From: JAADCS01 sp964473735
GTDB taxonomy: Bacteria > Hydrothermota > Hydrothermia > LBFQ01
DNA length: 27,534 nt
NCBI GenBank assembly: GCA_964473735.1
Contig: CAYYQD010000018.1
Span: 1-27,534 of the forward strand
Direction: 5' to 3'
Part shown: piece by piece, positions 7,100 to 13,708 of the stretch
How positions within the stretch are numbered: the first letter of the stretch is position 1
Layout of the letters: every line of letters starts with the position of its first letter
Notes under the pieces: generated by a model
What the model was told of the DNA's origin: nothing
What the model saw: the letters and a program-made list of their open reading frames with translations, nothing else
Databases searched by the model: none
Position numbers and translations under genes: made by a program

Positions 7100-7834
7100 G
7101 TGGAGAAGCTTCTGTTAGGTATAGTTCAGGGGATAACGGAGTTCCTGCCGGTCTCTTCGTCCGGACATCTCGTACTCCTCAAACATCTGTTCGGCGTTAA
7201 GGAGCAGGGAGCCTTCTACGAGGTGTTCTTGCACACCGCCACCTTCCTGTCGGTAGTTGTAGTGCTACGTGGAAAGATCTTCAACTTACGCTCCCTGTGG
7301 AGGTACGGATGGCTCTCCGCTATAGCCACCCTGCCCCTCTTCGCGGTGGTGCCGTTCGCACACCTCGTTGAGGAGACCTTCAACACCCCTTCCCTGCTAC
7401 CCCTGACCTTCTCAATAACCTCCCTCTTCCTGCTATCAACCTACTTAGTGCGAACCTCTGAAGGTAGAAGGGCCGGATGGAAGGACGCCCTCATAATGGG
7501 GGTGGTTCAGGTTCTGGCGCTCCTTCCCGGGGTATCCCGGAGCGGTATCACCATATCCACGGGGCTCCACAGGGGCCTTGAGCCGGAGGAGGCTTTCGCC
7601 CTATCCTTCTGGATGTTCCTGCCTGCGGCCCTGGGATCCTTCGTACTGGAGGCCGTGCGGGTAAAGGAGGTGAGCCTGACAGCGTGGGATGGTGTGGTGT
7701 GGATAACCACCTTCGCGGTGGGTGTAGGTTCCCTAATGCTACTTAAAAGGCTCCTTGTAAACCGAAGAAAATTCTGGGTGTTCGGCCTCTATACCGTGGG
7801 GGTCGCCCTCCTATCCGCGATCCTTCTTTTATAA
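7100..7834 (+). CDS. uppP: Undecaprenyl-diphosphatase UppP/BacA
   Basis: The protein is about 244 aa with roughly eight hydrophobic segments, as in BacA/UppP. LLGIVQGITEFLPVSSSGHL near the N-terminus and LLPGVSRSGITISTGL around residues 140-155 are the two conserved catalytic loops, including the E-x3-P-SSSGH and PG-x-SRSG motifs. It dephosphorylates C55-PP to C55-P, recycling the lipid carrier for peptidoglycan and glycan export at the membrane. GTG 7100 gives MEKLLLGIVQ, a normal N-terminus; GTG 7094 would add two residues. Confidence 0.96.
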   Translation: MEKLLLGIVQGITEFLPVSSSGHLVLLKHLFGVKEQGAFYEVFLHTATFLSVVVVLRGKIFNLRSLWRYGWLSAIATLPLFAVVPFAHLVEETFNTPSLLPLTFSITSLFLLSTYLVRTSEGRRAGWKDALIMGVVQVLALLPGVSRSGITISTGLHRGLEPEEAFALSFWMFLPAALGSFVLEAVRVKEVSLTAWDGVVWITTFAVGVGSLMLLKRLLVNRRKFWVFGLYTVGVALLSAILLL

Positions 7835-7853
7835 TATAGTCGTTTCGGCTATA
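7835..7853 (+). repeat. Inverted repeat between uppP and the next gene
   Basis: TATAGTCG and CGGCTATA flank a TTT loop, giving an 8-bp stem with one G-T pair. It begins right after the uppP stop and runs into the -10 of the following gene at 7852-7857. It could be a 3' hairpin for uppP or an operator covering the next promoter; no T-run follows. Confidence 0.5.
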
Positions 7854-7857
7854 AAAT
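7852..7857 (+). promoter_or_regulatory. -10 element (TAAAAT within TATAAAAT) of the 7865 gene
   Basis: TAAAAT ends 7 nt before ATG 7865. A palindrome at 7835-7853 overlaps its first bases. Confidence 0.6.
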
Positions 7858-7864
7858 ATACACG

Positions 7865-8326
7865 ATGAGGTTTGTGGAAGTGAATCTACACGTGGCGAAG
7901 ATGCTCATAGACGGGTGGATCGCCGAGCTTGAATCCATGAATAAGTTTAAGGACGGTCGCCCCTTTAAGTACAGCAAAGGGTTAATTGAGTTCGCTGCGT
8001 CCCTTAAGGAGATCCTGCACGTTAGCTACCGCTCTCTTTGTAATATCTTGAACGGACTCTTACCCAAGGAGAACGTACCACACTTCATAACCCTACAGCA
8101 GAGGATAGCCAAGATGGAAAATCGTCCCACACCTATAACGAAGTCTCTGGACGTGTACGAACACAAGAAGACCCACATAGTGTACGATGAGAGAGGTTTG
8201 AGGGTTCTGAAGAGGTTTCGGACCGATCCCAAGGAGTTCGTATCTCTGAGGATAAAGATAAAGCCCAACGTGAAACGTCCTATAGTGCAGGAGGTGGAAC
8301 CTATAAACGAGGGCCCGGAGAGATGA
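7865..8326 (+). CDS. Orphan transposase N-terminal-domain protein, possibly domesticated
   Basis: The protein is 153 aa. Residues about 36-88 (GLIEFAASLKEILHVSYRSL, then VPHFITLQQRIAKM) resemble the N-terminal DNA-binding region of IS5/IS4-like DDE transposases, where a helical segment with LSYR is followed by VP-x-ySTLqrR. HIVYDERGLRVLKRF sits where such enzymes have their first catalytic Asp (typically IDSTGLKV). The rest of a DDE domain is absent: after about 45 more residues the protein ends, and its TGA overlaps the ATG of the DUF4139 gene (ATGA). No terminal inverted repeats or second fragment were seen. It has its own -10 and tight coupling, so it looks like a retained host gene rather than debris. 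Assignment rests on motif resemblance. Confidence 0.6.
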   Translation: MRFVEVNLHVAKMLIDGWIAELESMNKFKDGRPFKYSKGLIEFAASLKEILHVSYRSLCNILNGLLPKENVPHFITLQQRIAKMENRPTPITKSLDVYEHKKTHIVYDERGLRVLKRFRTDPKEFVSLRIKIKPNVKRPIVQEVEPINEGPER

Positions 8327-9762
8327 TCGTACTCCCTATGCTTGCCGACTCCGTCATCCTCTACAGGGGGGAGGCGGAGATATACAGGAGCGTATCCTTA
8401 CCTAAGGGGAAACACTTTGAGATATACGGCCTCCCCATGAGGCCGTCCGCCTTGCGGATATGGGCGTCCTCGGGCTACGTATCATCCTACTCCCTCAGGG
8501 ATACCGTCCTTCCGTCCGACGTGCGGAAGTACGACAGCCTGAAGACCCTGTTGAGGGCGGTAACCCGCCAAATCTCCCTGATAAACGCCAGATATATCCG
8601 GCTTAAGTACGAAAAGGACCTTCTCCTGTCCTATACGTCCAAGGAGGTGAGAGAGCCGGCCAAGAACCTCTTAAGCTTGAGTCGGTTGGTGGAAAGGGCG
8701 TCCTTCACTATGGATAGCCTGAAGACAGTCTCCGATAGCCTGACAACGGTTAGGAAGAACCTCAGGCGGGCTATAGATGACCTCAAGGCCAAACAGAAGG
8801 TCCTCTCGGTAGAACTAAAGGGTTTCAAAGGCGGAAGGCTGTTCGTGGTCTATAGGGTTCCGGCCTCGTGGTCCCCCGCCTACGTCTTTAAGGCCCATCC
8901 GGAGAAGGGCAAGCTGACCGTGGAGGTGATGGCGGAGGTTGAGAGCGCGTCCTCCCTACCCATAGCCACGAGGAGGGTGGTAGTAACCACATCTCCACCA
9001 CCGGCCACCTCCCCTCCCGAACACAGGAGGTGGGTCCTGAGGGACTTTAGGCCGTACGTGAAGGCCGCAGGGAGGGCTCTGGAGGAGGAGGAGATCTTGA
9101 GCGCTCCCTCGTACCCTCCTGCTACGCCACCCATCAGGACCTTCACCTACGTATCCACCCGGTACGAGTACAGGGATAAGGATAGGATAGTCATACCTCC
9201 GAGACGGAGGGCCACCGCCCAGATACCCCTCTTCAAACGCACCTACGACGCCCATTACCTTACGACGGCGTACCCGGAGAGCAACCGCAAGGCCTATATA
9301 AGCGCCGTATTTACTCCGGACGAGGACTTAGCCTCGGGAACCGCCACGGTGTATCTGGACAACGAGATGACGGCACGCTACACGTACGCCGGAGGAAGGA
9401 GAGGCTCACCCGACACCCTCTTCGTGGGCTATGACCCCTTCATAACCGGGGAGGTGAAGCTCGTCTCCCAGAAGAGGAGGGATAGGAGGAGGGGAAAGAA
9501 TCTCTTTACGGTTGAGACGAGGGTTGAGGAGATCACGGTCCGGAACGAAAGGAAGGAGAGCATGACCGTTATACTTTACGTACGAAAACCCTTCGCCGGA
9601 GGGAACGTCAACGTACATTACGTACGGTTTAGACCCAAGCCCGAAAAGGACTTAGGCGAAGGCCTGATGATGTGGAAGGTGGAGTTAAAACCGGGAGGGT
9701 CCTTTACGGTACGCAGGGAGATGAGAGTGGAGTACCCCAAAGGCTCTACGCTAAACTGGTGA
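8323..9762 (+). CDS. DUF4139 domain protein (mucoidy-inhibitor-A-like)
   Basis: The protein is 479 aa. A short hydrophobic start (MIVLPMLA) may be a brief signal sequence. The layout matches the DUF4139 family: an N-terminal beta domain (YRGEAEIYRSVSLPKGKH), a long helical hairpin at about residues 80-165 likely to form a coiled coil, then beta-rich DUF4139 from about 180 with ASWSPAYVFKAHPEKGKLTV, ARYTYAGGRRGSPDTLFVGY and VEEITVRNERKESMTV. Family function is unknown; members are usually exported. Translation is coupled to the transposase-like gene by ATGA. Its terminal codons Asn-Trp-stop form half of a palindrome shared with the end of lepB, and there is no gap between the two stop codons. 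Confidence 0.82.
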   Translation: MIVLPMLADSVILYRGEAEIYRSVSLPKGKHFEIYGLPMRPSALRIWASSGYVSSYSLRDTVLPSDVRKYDSLKTLLRAVTRQISLINARYIRLKYEKDLLLSYTSKEVREPAKNLLSLSRLVERASFTMDSLKTVSDSLTTVRKNLRRAIDDLKAKQKVLSVELKGFKGGRLFVVYRVPASWSPAYVFKAHPEKGKLTVEVMAEVESASSLPIATRRVVVTTSPPPATSPPEHRRWVLRDFRPYVKAAGRALEEEEILSAPSYPPATPPIRTFTYVSTRYEYRDKDRIVIPPRRRATAQIPLFKRTYDAHYLTTAYPESNRKAYISAVFTPDEDLASGTATVYLDNEMTARYTYAGGRRGSPDTLFVGYDPFITGEVKLVSQKRRDRRRGKNLFTVETRVEEITVRNERKESMTVILYVRKPFAGGNVNVHYVRFRPKPEKDLGEGLMMWKVELKPGGSFTVRREMRVEYPKGSTLNW

Positions 9763-9771
9763 CTACCAGTT
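9754..9771. repeat. Palindrome spanning two abutting stop codons
   Basis: AACTGGT (9754-9760) and ACCAGTT (9765-9771) pair perfectly around the 4-nt loop GACT. The plus-strand TGA (9760-9762) and the minus-strand TAG (9763-9765) sit at the tip. Both proteins therefore end Asn-Trp-stop through the same palindrome. It could act as a bidirectional 3' hairpin for the convergent messages. Confidence 0.7.
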
Positions 9772-10440
9772 CCAGACCAACCGGAACATACGGCCGAACC
9801 TAACCCTATGCCGATCCGGATCCCACGAGAAGTATATGAGAAAAGGCTTTCCGCGCAGGAGCTTAACGTCCAGAGGTCCCCAAAAGCGGGAGTCCCACGA
9901 GAAGTCCCTGTTGTCTCCTAAGACGAAGATGTGCCCCTTAGGTACGACCACCGGACCGAAGTTGTCCCGTACCCACTCCGTACCCATAAAGCCCCCGCTC
10001 TCCCATATCTTCTGGAACTGTTCCGGAGGCACCTCGTACGGCCACTCAATTATGTTCCTGTCCTTAAAGACGGCGTAGGGCTCCTTCAGAGGCCTGCCGT
10101 TCACGTACACCTTTTTGTTTATGATCTCAACGGTATCCCCCTCTAAGGCTATCACACGCTTTATGTAATCTTTCGGCTCGTACGGAAAACGGAATACCAC
10201 CGTCTCTCCCCTTTTAGGATACACCCTCTCCGGGACCTTCACGCTTGAGAAAGGTATCACGAAACCGTAGACGGGTTTAAAGACGAACAGGAAGTCCCCC
10301 GGCAGGAAGGTGTCCTCCATGGAGCCCGTGGGTATAACGTAGGCCTGAAGGATGAAGGCGCGAATAAAGAGGACAGCCAACAGGGTTATCCCCCAACCTT
10401 TAAGGGACTCCTTCCAGTCCCGTTTCTCCTTTTTTCCCAA
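9763..10440 (-). CDS. lepB: Signal peptidase I
   Basis: The protein is about 225 aa. After a basic start, one transmembrane helix (GWGITLLAVLFIRAFILQAY) leads to VIPTGSMEDTFLPGD with the catalytic Ser at about residue 40. The general-base Lys is in DYIKRVIALEGD (about residue 94), and box E is FVLGDNRDFSWDSRFWGP. It cleaves signal peptides on the outer face of the cytoplasmic membrane. TTG 10440 is preferred to the upstream GTG 10458 because a perfect TATAAT ends 7 nt before it, and the GTG codon would lie upstream of that -10. It is divergent from the ABC ATPase gene, with 51 nt between the chosen start codons. Confidence 0.95.
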   Translation of the reverse strand: MGKKEKRDWKESLKGWGITLLAVLFIRAFILQAYVIPTGSMEDTFLPGDFLFVFKPVYGFVIPFSSVKVPERVYPKRGETVVFRFPYEPKDYIKRVIALEGDTVEIINKKVYVNGRPLKEPYAVFKDRNIIEWPYEVPPEQFQKIWESGGFMGTEWVRDNFGPVVVPKGHIFVLGDNRDFSWDSRFWGPLDVKLLRGKPFLIYFSWDPDRHRVRFGRMFRLVWNW

Positions 10441-10447
10441 GGCGGGT

Positions 10448-10453
10448 ATTATA
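10448..10453 (-). promoter_or_regulatory. -10 element (TATAAT) of lepB
   Basis: A perfect TATAAT on the minus strand ends 7 nt before TTG 10440. It faces away from an equally perfect TATAAT at 10479-10484, also 7 nt from a TTG. Confidence 0.65.
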
Positions 10454-10478
10454 CGCACGGAGTGGGCGAATACCCCCT

Positions 10479-10484
10479 TATAAT
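10479..10484 (+). promoter_or_regulatory. -10 element (TATAAT) of the ABC-ATPase operon
   Basis: A perfect TATAAT ends 7 nt before TTG 10492, mirroring the lepB promoter. It moves the start downstream of an ATG at 10462, which would be untranscribed from this promoter. Confidence 0.65.
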
Positions 10485-10491
10485 CCCGTAC

Positions 10492-11220
10492 TTGCGGCTA
10501 CCCATAATAAAGCTGAACGACGTCTATAAATCTTACAGGTACGGCGATAGGAAGATTGAGGTGTTGAAAGGTTTGAAGTTGCGCATCGCCCCCGGTGAGG
10601 TCGTCGGCATATTCGGTCCTTCCGGATCCGGAAAGAGCACCCTCCTGCACATAATTTCCACCCTTGATCTGGCGGATTCAGGATACGTTGAGGTGCTTGA
10701 GAGGGTGATAGACCCCAGACACGTTTCAGAGGACGACCTCGCCGTATTCCGCAGGAGACACATAGGGATCATATTCCAGTCCCACAACCTCTTCCCGGAG
10801 ATGACAGCCTACGAGAACGTGTATTTTTCCCTCCTTATGCGGGGCTTCTCACCGCGCAGGGCCCGGATCAGGGCCGTAGACGTCCTTGAGTCTCTGGGTT
10901 TGGGTGCCCAGATGCACAAGAACGTGCAGTTCCTCTCGGGAGGGGAGAGACAGAGGGTGGCCGTGGCGAGGGCCATATCTATGGGGGCGGAGATCTACGT
11001 GTGCGACGAGCCTACAGGGGAGCTGGACAGGGAGAACGCCATAAACCTCATGGAGATATTGGTGGGGTTGGCCGACGAGGGCAAGACCTTCGTAATAGCC
11101 ACCCACGACGACAGGCTCATACCGTACTTTGATACGGTTTATCGCCTTGAAGATGGAGTTCTACACAGGATGAACAAAAAGGAGGTAAGCCATGGAAAAG
11201 ATGCAGGAACTTCTGAATAG
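10492..11220 (+). CDS. ABC transporter ATP-binding protein (LolD/MacB type)
   Basis: The protein is about 242 aa. Walker A is GPSGSGKST, the Q-loop is FQSHNL, the signature is LSGGERQRVAVARA, Walker B is IYVCDEPTGELD and the H-loop is IATHDD. The length, the GELD after Walker B and the FxxxxLFPEMTAYENV segment place it in the LolD/MacB/FtsE-like group. These work with MacB-like permeases in lipoprotein release, efflux or division. No permease gene lies next to it; instead it heads a signalling operon with Roadblock, PP2C and kinase genes. TTG 10492 gives MRLPIIKLNDVYKSY, a standard start. Its end overlaps the next gene by 29 nt. Confidence 0.93.
   Translation: MRLPIIKLNDVYKSYRYGDRKIEVLKGLKLRIAPGEVVGIFGPSGSGKSTLLHIISTLDLADSGYVEVLERVIDPRHVSEDDLAVFRRRHIGIIFQSHNLFPEMTAYENVYFSLLMRGFSPRRARIRAVDVLESLGLGAQMHKNVQFLSGGERQRVAVARAISMGAEIYVCDEPTGELDRENAINLMEILVGLADEGKTFVIATHDDRLIPYFDTVYRLEDGVLHRMNKKEVSHGKDAGTSE
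11179..11186 (+). promoter_or_regulatory. Shine-Dalgarno (AAGGAGGT) of the Roadblock gene
   Basis: AAGGAGGT lies inside the ABC-ATPase coding sequence, 5 nt before ATG 11192, and supports that internal start. It contrasts with the leaderless start of the first operon gene. Confidence 0.75.
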
Positions 11221-11584
11221 GATGTCTATGGAGTTCCCCGGTTTTTTGGCCGGGGCCATAGTGGATAAGCACGAGGGCCTCACCATCGTGGAGAGCAGAC
11301 TGGACGAGGAGTTTGAGATAAGCATAACGGCCGCGTACAGCGTGGAGCTGGTGCGGGCCCAGAAGAGGTCCCTTGAGGCCTTAGGCCTTGAGGATGAGGA
11401 TCCGATAGACGTGCTATCCTTCACGAAGAGCTACATATTCATATCCAAGCCTCTGGGCGATACCCCCTTCTACCTCCATCTCGTTCTCAAGCGCTCCAAG
11501 GCCGTGCTGGGTTTGGTATTTGCCTTCCTGAAGAAGTACGACAGGCTACTTACACAGGCGGCCCGCGAATGGCAGGAAAGCTGA
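11192..11584 (+). CDS. Roadblock/LC7 domain protein (MglB-like)
   Basis: This 130-aa protein fits a single Roadblock/LC7 fold. It has an N-terminal helix (MQELLNRMSMEFPG), then FLAGAIVDKHEGLTIVES where the family has GA-x-IVD-x-DG, a long central helix (ISITAAYSVELVRAQKRSLEAL), then strands FTKSYIFISKPLG and FYLHLVLKRSKAVLGLVF. In bacteria such proteins bind and regulate small Ras-like GTPases (MglA) or act as scaffolds. No MglA gene is in the window. It starts inside the ABC gene behind a strong Shine-Dalgarno and lies 3 nt before the PP2C gene, so it is probably part of the kinase/phosphatase pathway. Fold assignment is good; partner unknown. Confidence 0.75.
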   Translation: MEKMQELLNRMSMEFPGFLAGAIVDKHEGLTIVESRLDEEFEISITAAYSVELVRAQKRSLEALGLEDEDPIDVLSFTKSYIFISKPLGDTPFYLHLVLKRSKAVLGLVFAFLKKYDRLLTQAAREWQES

Positions 11585-11587
11585 TGG

Positions 11588-12373
11588 ATGCTCCGAGGTA
11601 AGTTCTACGGGATAACGGACCTCGGAAGGGTACGTACTCGCAACGAGGACGCGTACCTGATAAACCCTATTACGGGCCTCTTTGCCATAGCCGATGGTCT
11701 TGGAGGCAGGAAGGCGGGGGACTTCGCCTCAAACTACGCCCTTGAGGTCCTGGACGACGAATTGCAGAGGCTCTTAGATGCCGGATGGCACCCCAAGGGT
11801 GCCCTGAAGGAGGCCTTCATAAGGACGTCCACCAAGGTGTACGAGAGGGTGACGACCTCCCTTGAGGTCAGGGGGGCGATGACCACCCTTACGGCCATGC
11901 TGATACGGGAGCACAAGTGGTACATAGCCCACGTCGGTGATACGCGGATATACCTGGCCCGGGACAACCACCTCTATCTCCTTACGGAGGACGACACCAA
12001 GGCCCAGCTGATGGTCAAGAAGGGATTAATATCCGCGAGGGAGGCCCTGACCCACCCCGCCCGCAACGTTCTGGTCCGTGCCCTCGGCTCCAGATCCGTA
12101 GTGAAACCCCACACCTACGAGGGGTACACGGCTAAAGGGGATCGCTACCTCCTCGCGTCGGACGGTCTGTACGCGTACTTCTCCTACGACGAGCTGCTGA
12201 GGTACATGAAGGAGTACGAACCCAAGCCTCTACTTGAAGTGCTACGAGACGAGGCCAACGATAGAGGGGGGGAGGACAACCTCACGGCTGTGGCCATAAT
12301 GATAACCGACGCCCCTCTCATGGCTACTCTCCTCGCCAAATTCCAGAGCGTTACCTTAAGGAGGTTGATATGA
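11588..12373 (+). CDS. PP2C-family Ser/Thr protein phosphatase
   Basis: The protein is 261 aa, close to Stp/PrpC length. The PP2C motifs appear in order: TDLGRVRTRNEDAY (motif 1), LFAIADGLGGRKAGD (motif 2, metal-binding Asp), GAMTTLTAMLI, WYIAHVGDTRIYLA, LVRALGS, YLLASDGLYAY and RGGEDNLTAVAI. It should dephosphorylate Ser/Thr residues using Mn2+/Mg2+, reversing the adjacent kinase. The TGA stop overlaps the kinase ATG (ATATGA), so phosphatase and kinase are translationally coupled as in many bacterial PrpC/PrkC pairs. The C-terminal tail (TDAPLMATLLAKFQSVTLRR) is a short extra helix. Confidence 0.95.
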   Translation: MLRGKFYGITDLGRVRTRNEDAYLINPITGLFAIADGLGGRKAGDFASNYALEVLDDELQRLLDAGWHPKGALKEAFIRTSTKVYERVTTSLEVRGAMTTLTAMLIREHKWYIAHVGDTRIYLARDNHLYLLTEDDTKAQLMVKKGLISAREALTHPARNVLVRALGSRSVVKPHTYEGYTAKGDRYLLASDGLYAYFSYDELLRYMKEYEPKPLLEVLRDEANDRGGEDNLTAVAIMITDAPLMATLLAKFQSVTLRRLI

Positions 12374-13443
12374 GTCTTATAGGGAAGGTGATAGACGGAA
12401 AGTACAAGATCTTAGAGAAGGTCGGAGCGGGTGGTATGGCCGTGGTCTATAAGGGTGAGCACATATACCTCAAGAGGCCCGTGGCCATAAAGGTGCTTAC
12501 CCCCGAACTGGCCAACGACAAGGTGTTCGTTGAGAGGTTCTTCAAAGAGGCCGAAACGGCCTCCCGCCTTGACCACCCCAACATAGTCAAGATCCTTGAC
12601 TTCGGGGACGAGGACGGTCTCCTCTACTTAGTCATGCAGTACGTTGAGGGGGAAACCTTAGAGAGGATCCTGCAGGCAAGAGGGAGGTTAAACCTTCAGG
12701 AGGCCCTGAGCATAGCCCTGCAGATACTACCCGCCCTCGGGTACGCCCACGAGAAAGGCATAGTCCATAGGGACATAAAGCCGGGAAATATCATGGTGGA
12801 TTCGCAGGGAAAGGCCTACCTGCTTGACTTCGGTATAGCCGCCATGATAGAGGAGGAGGAGATGAAGGGAGGGGGTGGCAGGAAGGCCGCGGGTACCCCG
12901 GAGTACATGGCCCCGGAGCAGTTCCGGGGTAAGGCAGACATGAGGTCGGACATCTACTCCTTCGGGGTAGTTCTGTACGAGATGCTCACCGGAAGGACCC
13001 CCTTCGGGGACGCGAAGGACCTGTACGAGCTCCAGTACAAGGTGCTACGCGAGGAGGTTCCACCTACGGGTATAAGCGAAGAGATAGACGCCATCCTGAG
13101 GAAGGCCATGCACAAGCTCCCCTCCCGTCGTTTTAAGACGGCCTACGAGTTCGCCGAGGCTCTGATGAACCTGAGTGAAGCCCGGGATCTGAACCTGCGG
13201 GCACCTAAGCCGATACAGACCGTCAAGGTGGGCGGAAAGGTTGATATGGGTGAGGAGGGAGAAGAGGAAGAGCTCCCACCCGAAGCCAAAAGGAAGATAA
13301 CCCAGTTCATAGAGCTGCCGGAGGAGGAGGAGTTTGAGATAAAGGAGAGGGGATTCCCGTGGGGACTCCTGATCGCTTTCTTAACCATAGGGATCGTGGT
13401 GGTGGGCGTTGCCATCTTCCTGTTGATCCGGTTCGTCTTCTAA
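12370..13443 (+). CDS. Membrane-anchored Ser/Thr protein kinase (PknB/PrkC type)
   Basis: The protein is 357 aa. The kinase domain spans about 1-270: glycine loop VGAGGMAVVYKG (18-29), VAIK with Lys41, catalytic loop HRDIKPGN with Asp135, DFG at about 153, and GTPEYMAPEQ. A juxtamembrane acidic stretch (DMGEEGEEEELPPEAKR) follows, then a single transmembrane helix near the C-terminus (PWGLLIAFLTIGIVVVGVAI) and only five or so residues outside. Unlike PrkC/PknB it has no PASTA or other sensor domain, so input must come from partners, perhaps the Roadblock protein. AAGGAGGT lies 5 nt before the ATG. Confidence 0.95.
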   Translation: MSLIGKVIDGKYKILEKVGAGGMAVVYKGEHIYLKRPVAIKVLTPELANDKVFVERFFKEAETASRLDHPNIVKILDFGDEDGLLYLVMQYVEGETLERILQARGRLNLQEALSIALQILPALGYAHEKGIVHRDIKPGNIMVDSQGKAYLLDFGIAAMIEEEEMKGGGGRKAAGTPEYMAPEQFRGKADMRSDIYSFGVVLYEMLTGRTPFGDAKDLYELQYKVLREEVPPTGISEEIDAILRKAMHKLPSRRFKTAYEFAEALMNLSEARDLNLRAPKPIQTVKVGGKVDMGEEGEEEELPPEAKRKITQFIELPEEEEFEIKERGFPWGLLIAFLTIGIVVVGVAIFLLIRFVF

Positions 13444-13453
13444 GGAGGTACCT

Positions 13454-13684
13454 ATGGACAGAAAAGAGGTCCTGAAGATAGTGGAGGAGGAGTACTCCTA
13501 CTTCTCCAGAATATACCGCTCCTTTGAGAGGAAGGACATGCCCCGTCTATCCCCGGAGGAGATAGTGGAGCAGTGCATAACGGCAGCGCAGGAGGAGATA
13601 GTCAGCGGTGAGGGGGAGGCTGTTCTAAAGGCCTACGCCATAAGCGTCGCCGCCCGTATAATGAGGAAGGTGCTTGAGGAGTAG
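13454..13684 (+). CDS. Small hypothetical protein closing the kinase operon
   Basis: This 76-aa protein was not recognised. It appears all-helical and soluble: KEVLKIVEEEYSYFSRIYRS, then EEIVEQCITAAQEEI, then KAYAISVAARIMRKVLEE. A TAAGGAGGT begins in the kinase stop codon and leads with short spacing to ATG 13454, so it is the last gene of the ABC/Roadblock/PP2C/kinase operon. A substrate or adaptor of the kinase is a possibility by position only. Confidence 0.75.
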   Translation: MDRKEVLKIVEEEYSYFSRIYRSFERKDMPRLSPEEIVEQCITAAQEEIVSGEGEAVLKAYAISVAARIMRKVLEE

Positions 13685-13695
13685 CGCTTCCGGGA

Positions 13696-13701
13696 TAGAA
13701 T
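13696..13701 (+). promoter_or_regulatory. -10 element (TAGAAT) of the suhB-like gene
   Basis: TAGAAT ends 7 nt before ATG 13709, separating this gene from the kinase operon that ends 24 nt earlier. Confidence 0.6.
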
Positions 13702-13708
13702 CCCCTCC

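Noticed and set aside
10462..10491. ABC ATPase starting at ATG 10462
   Set aside because: This start lies upstream of the perfect TATAAT; TTG 10492 gives the normal N-terminus of the family.
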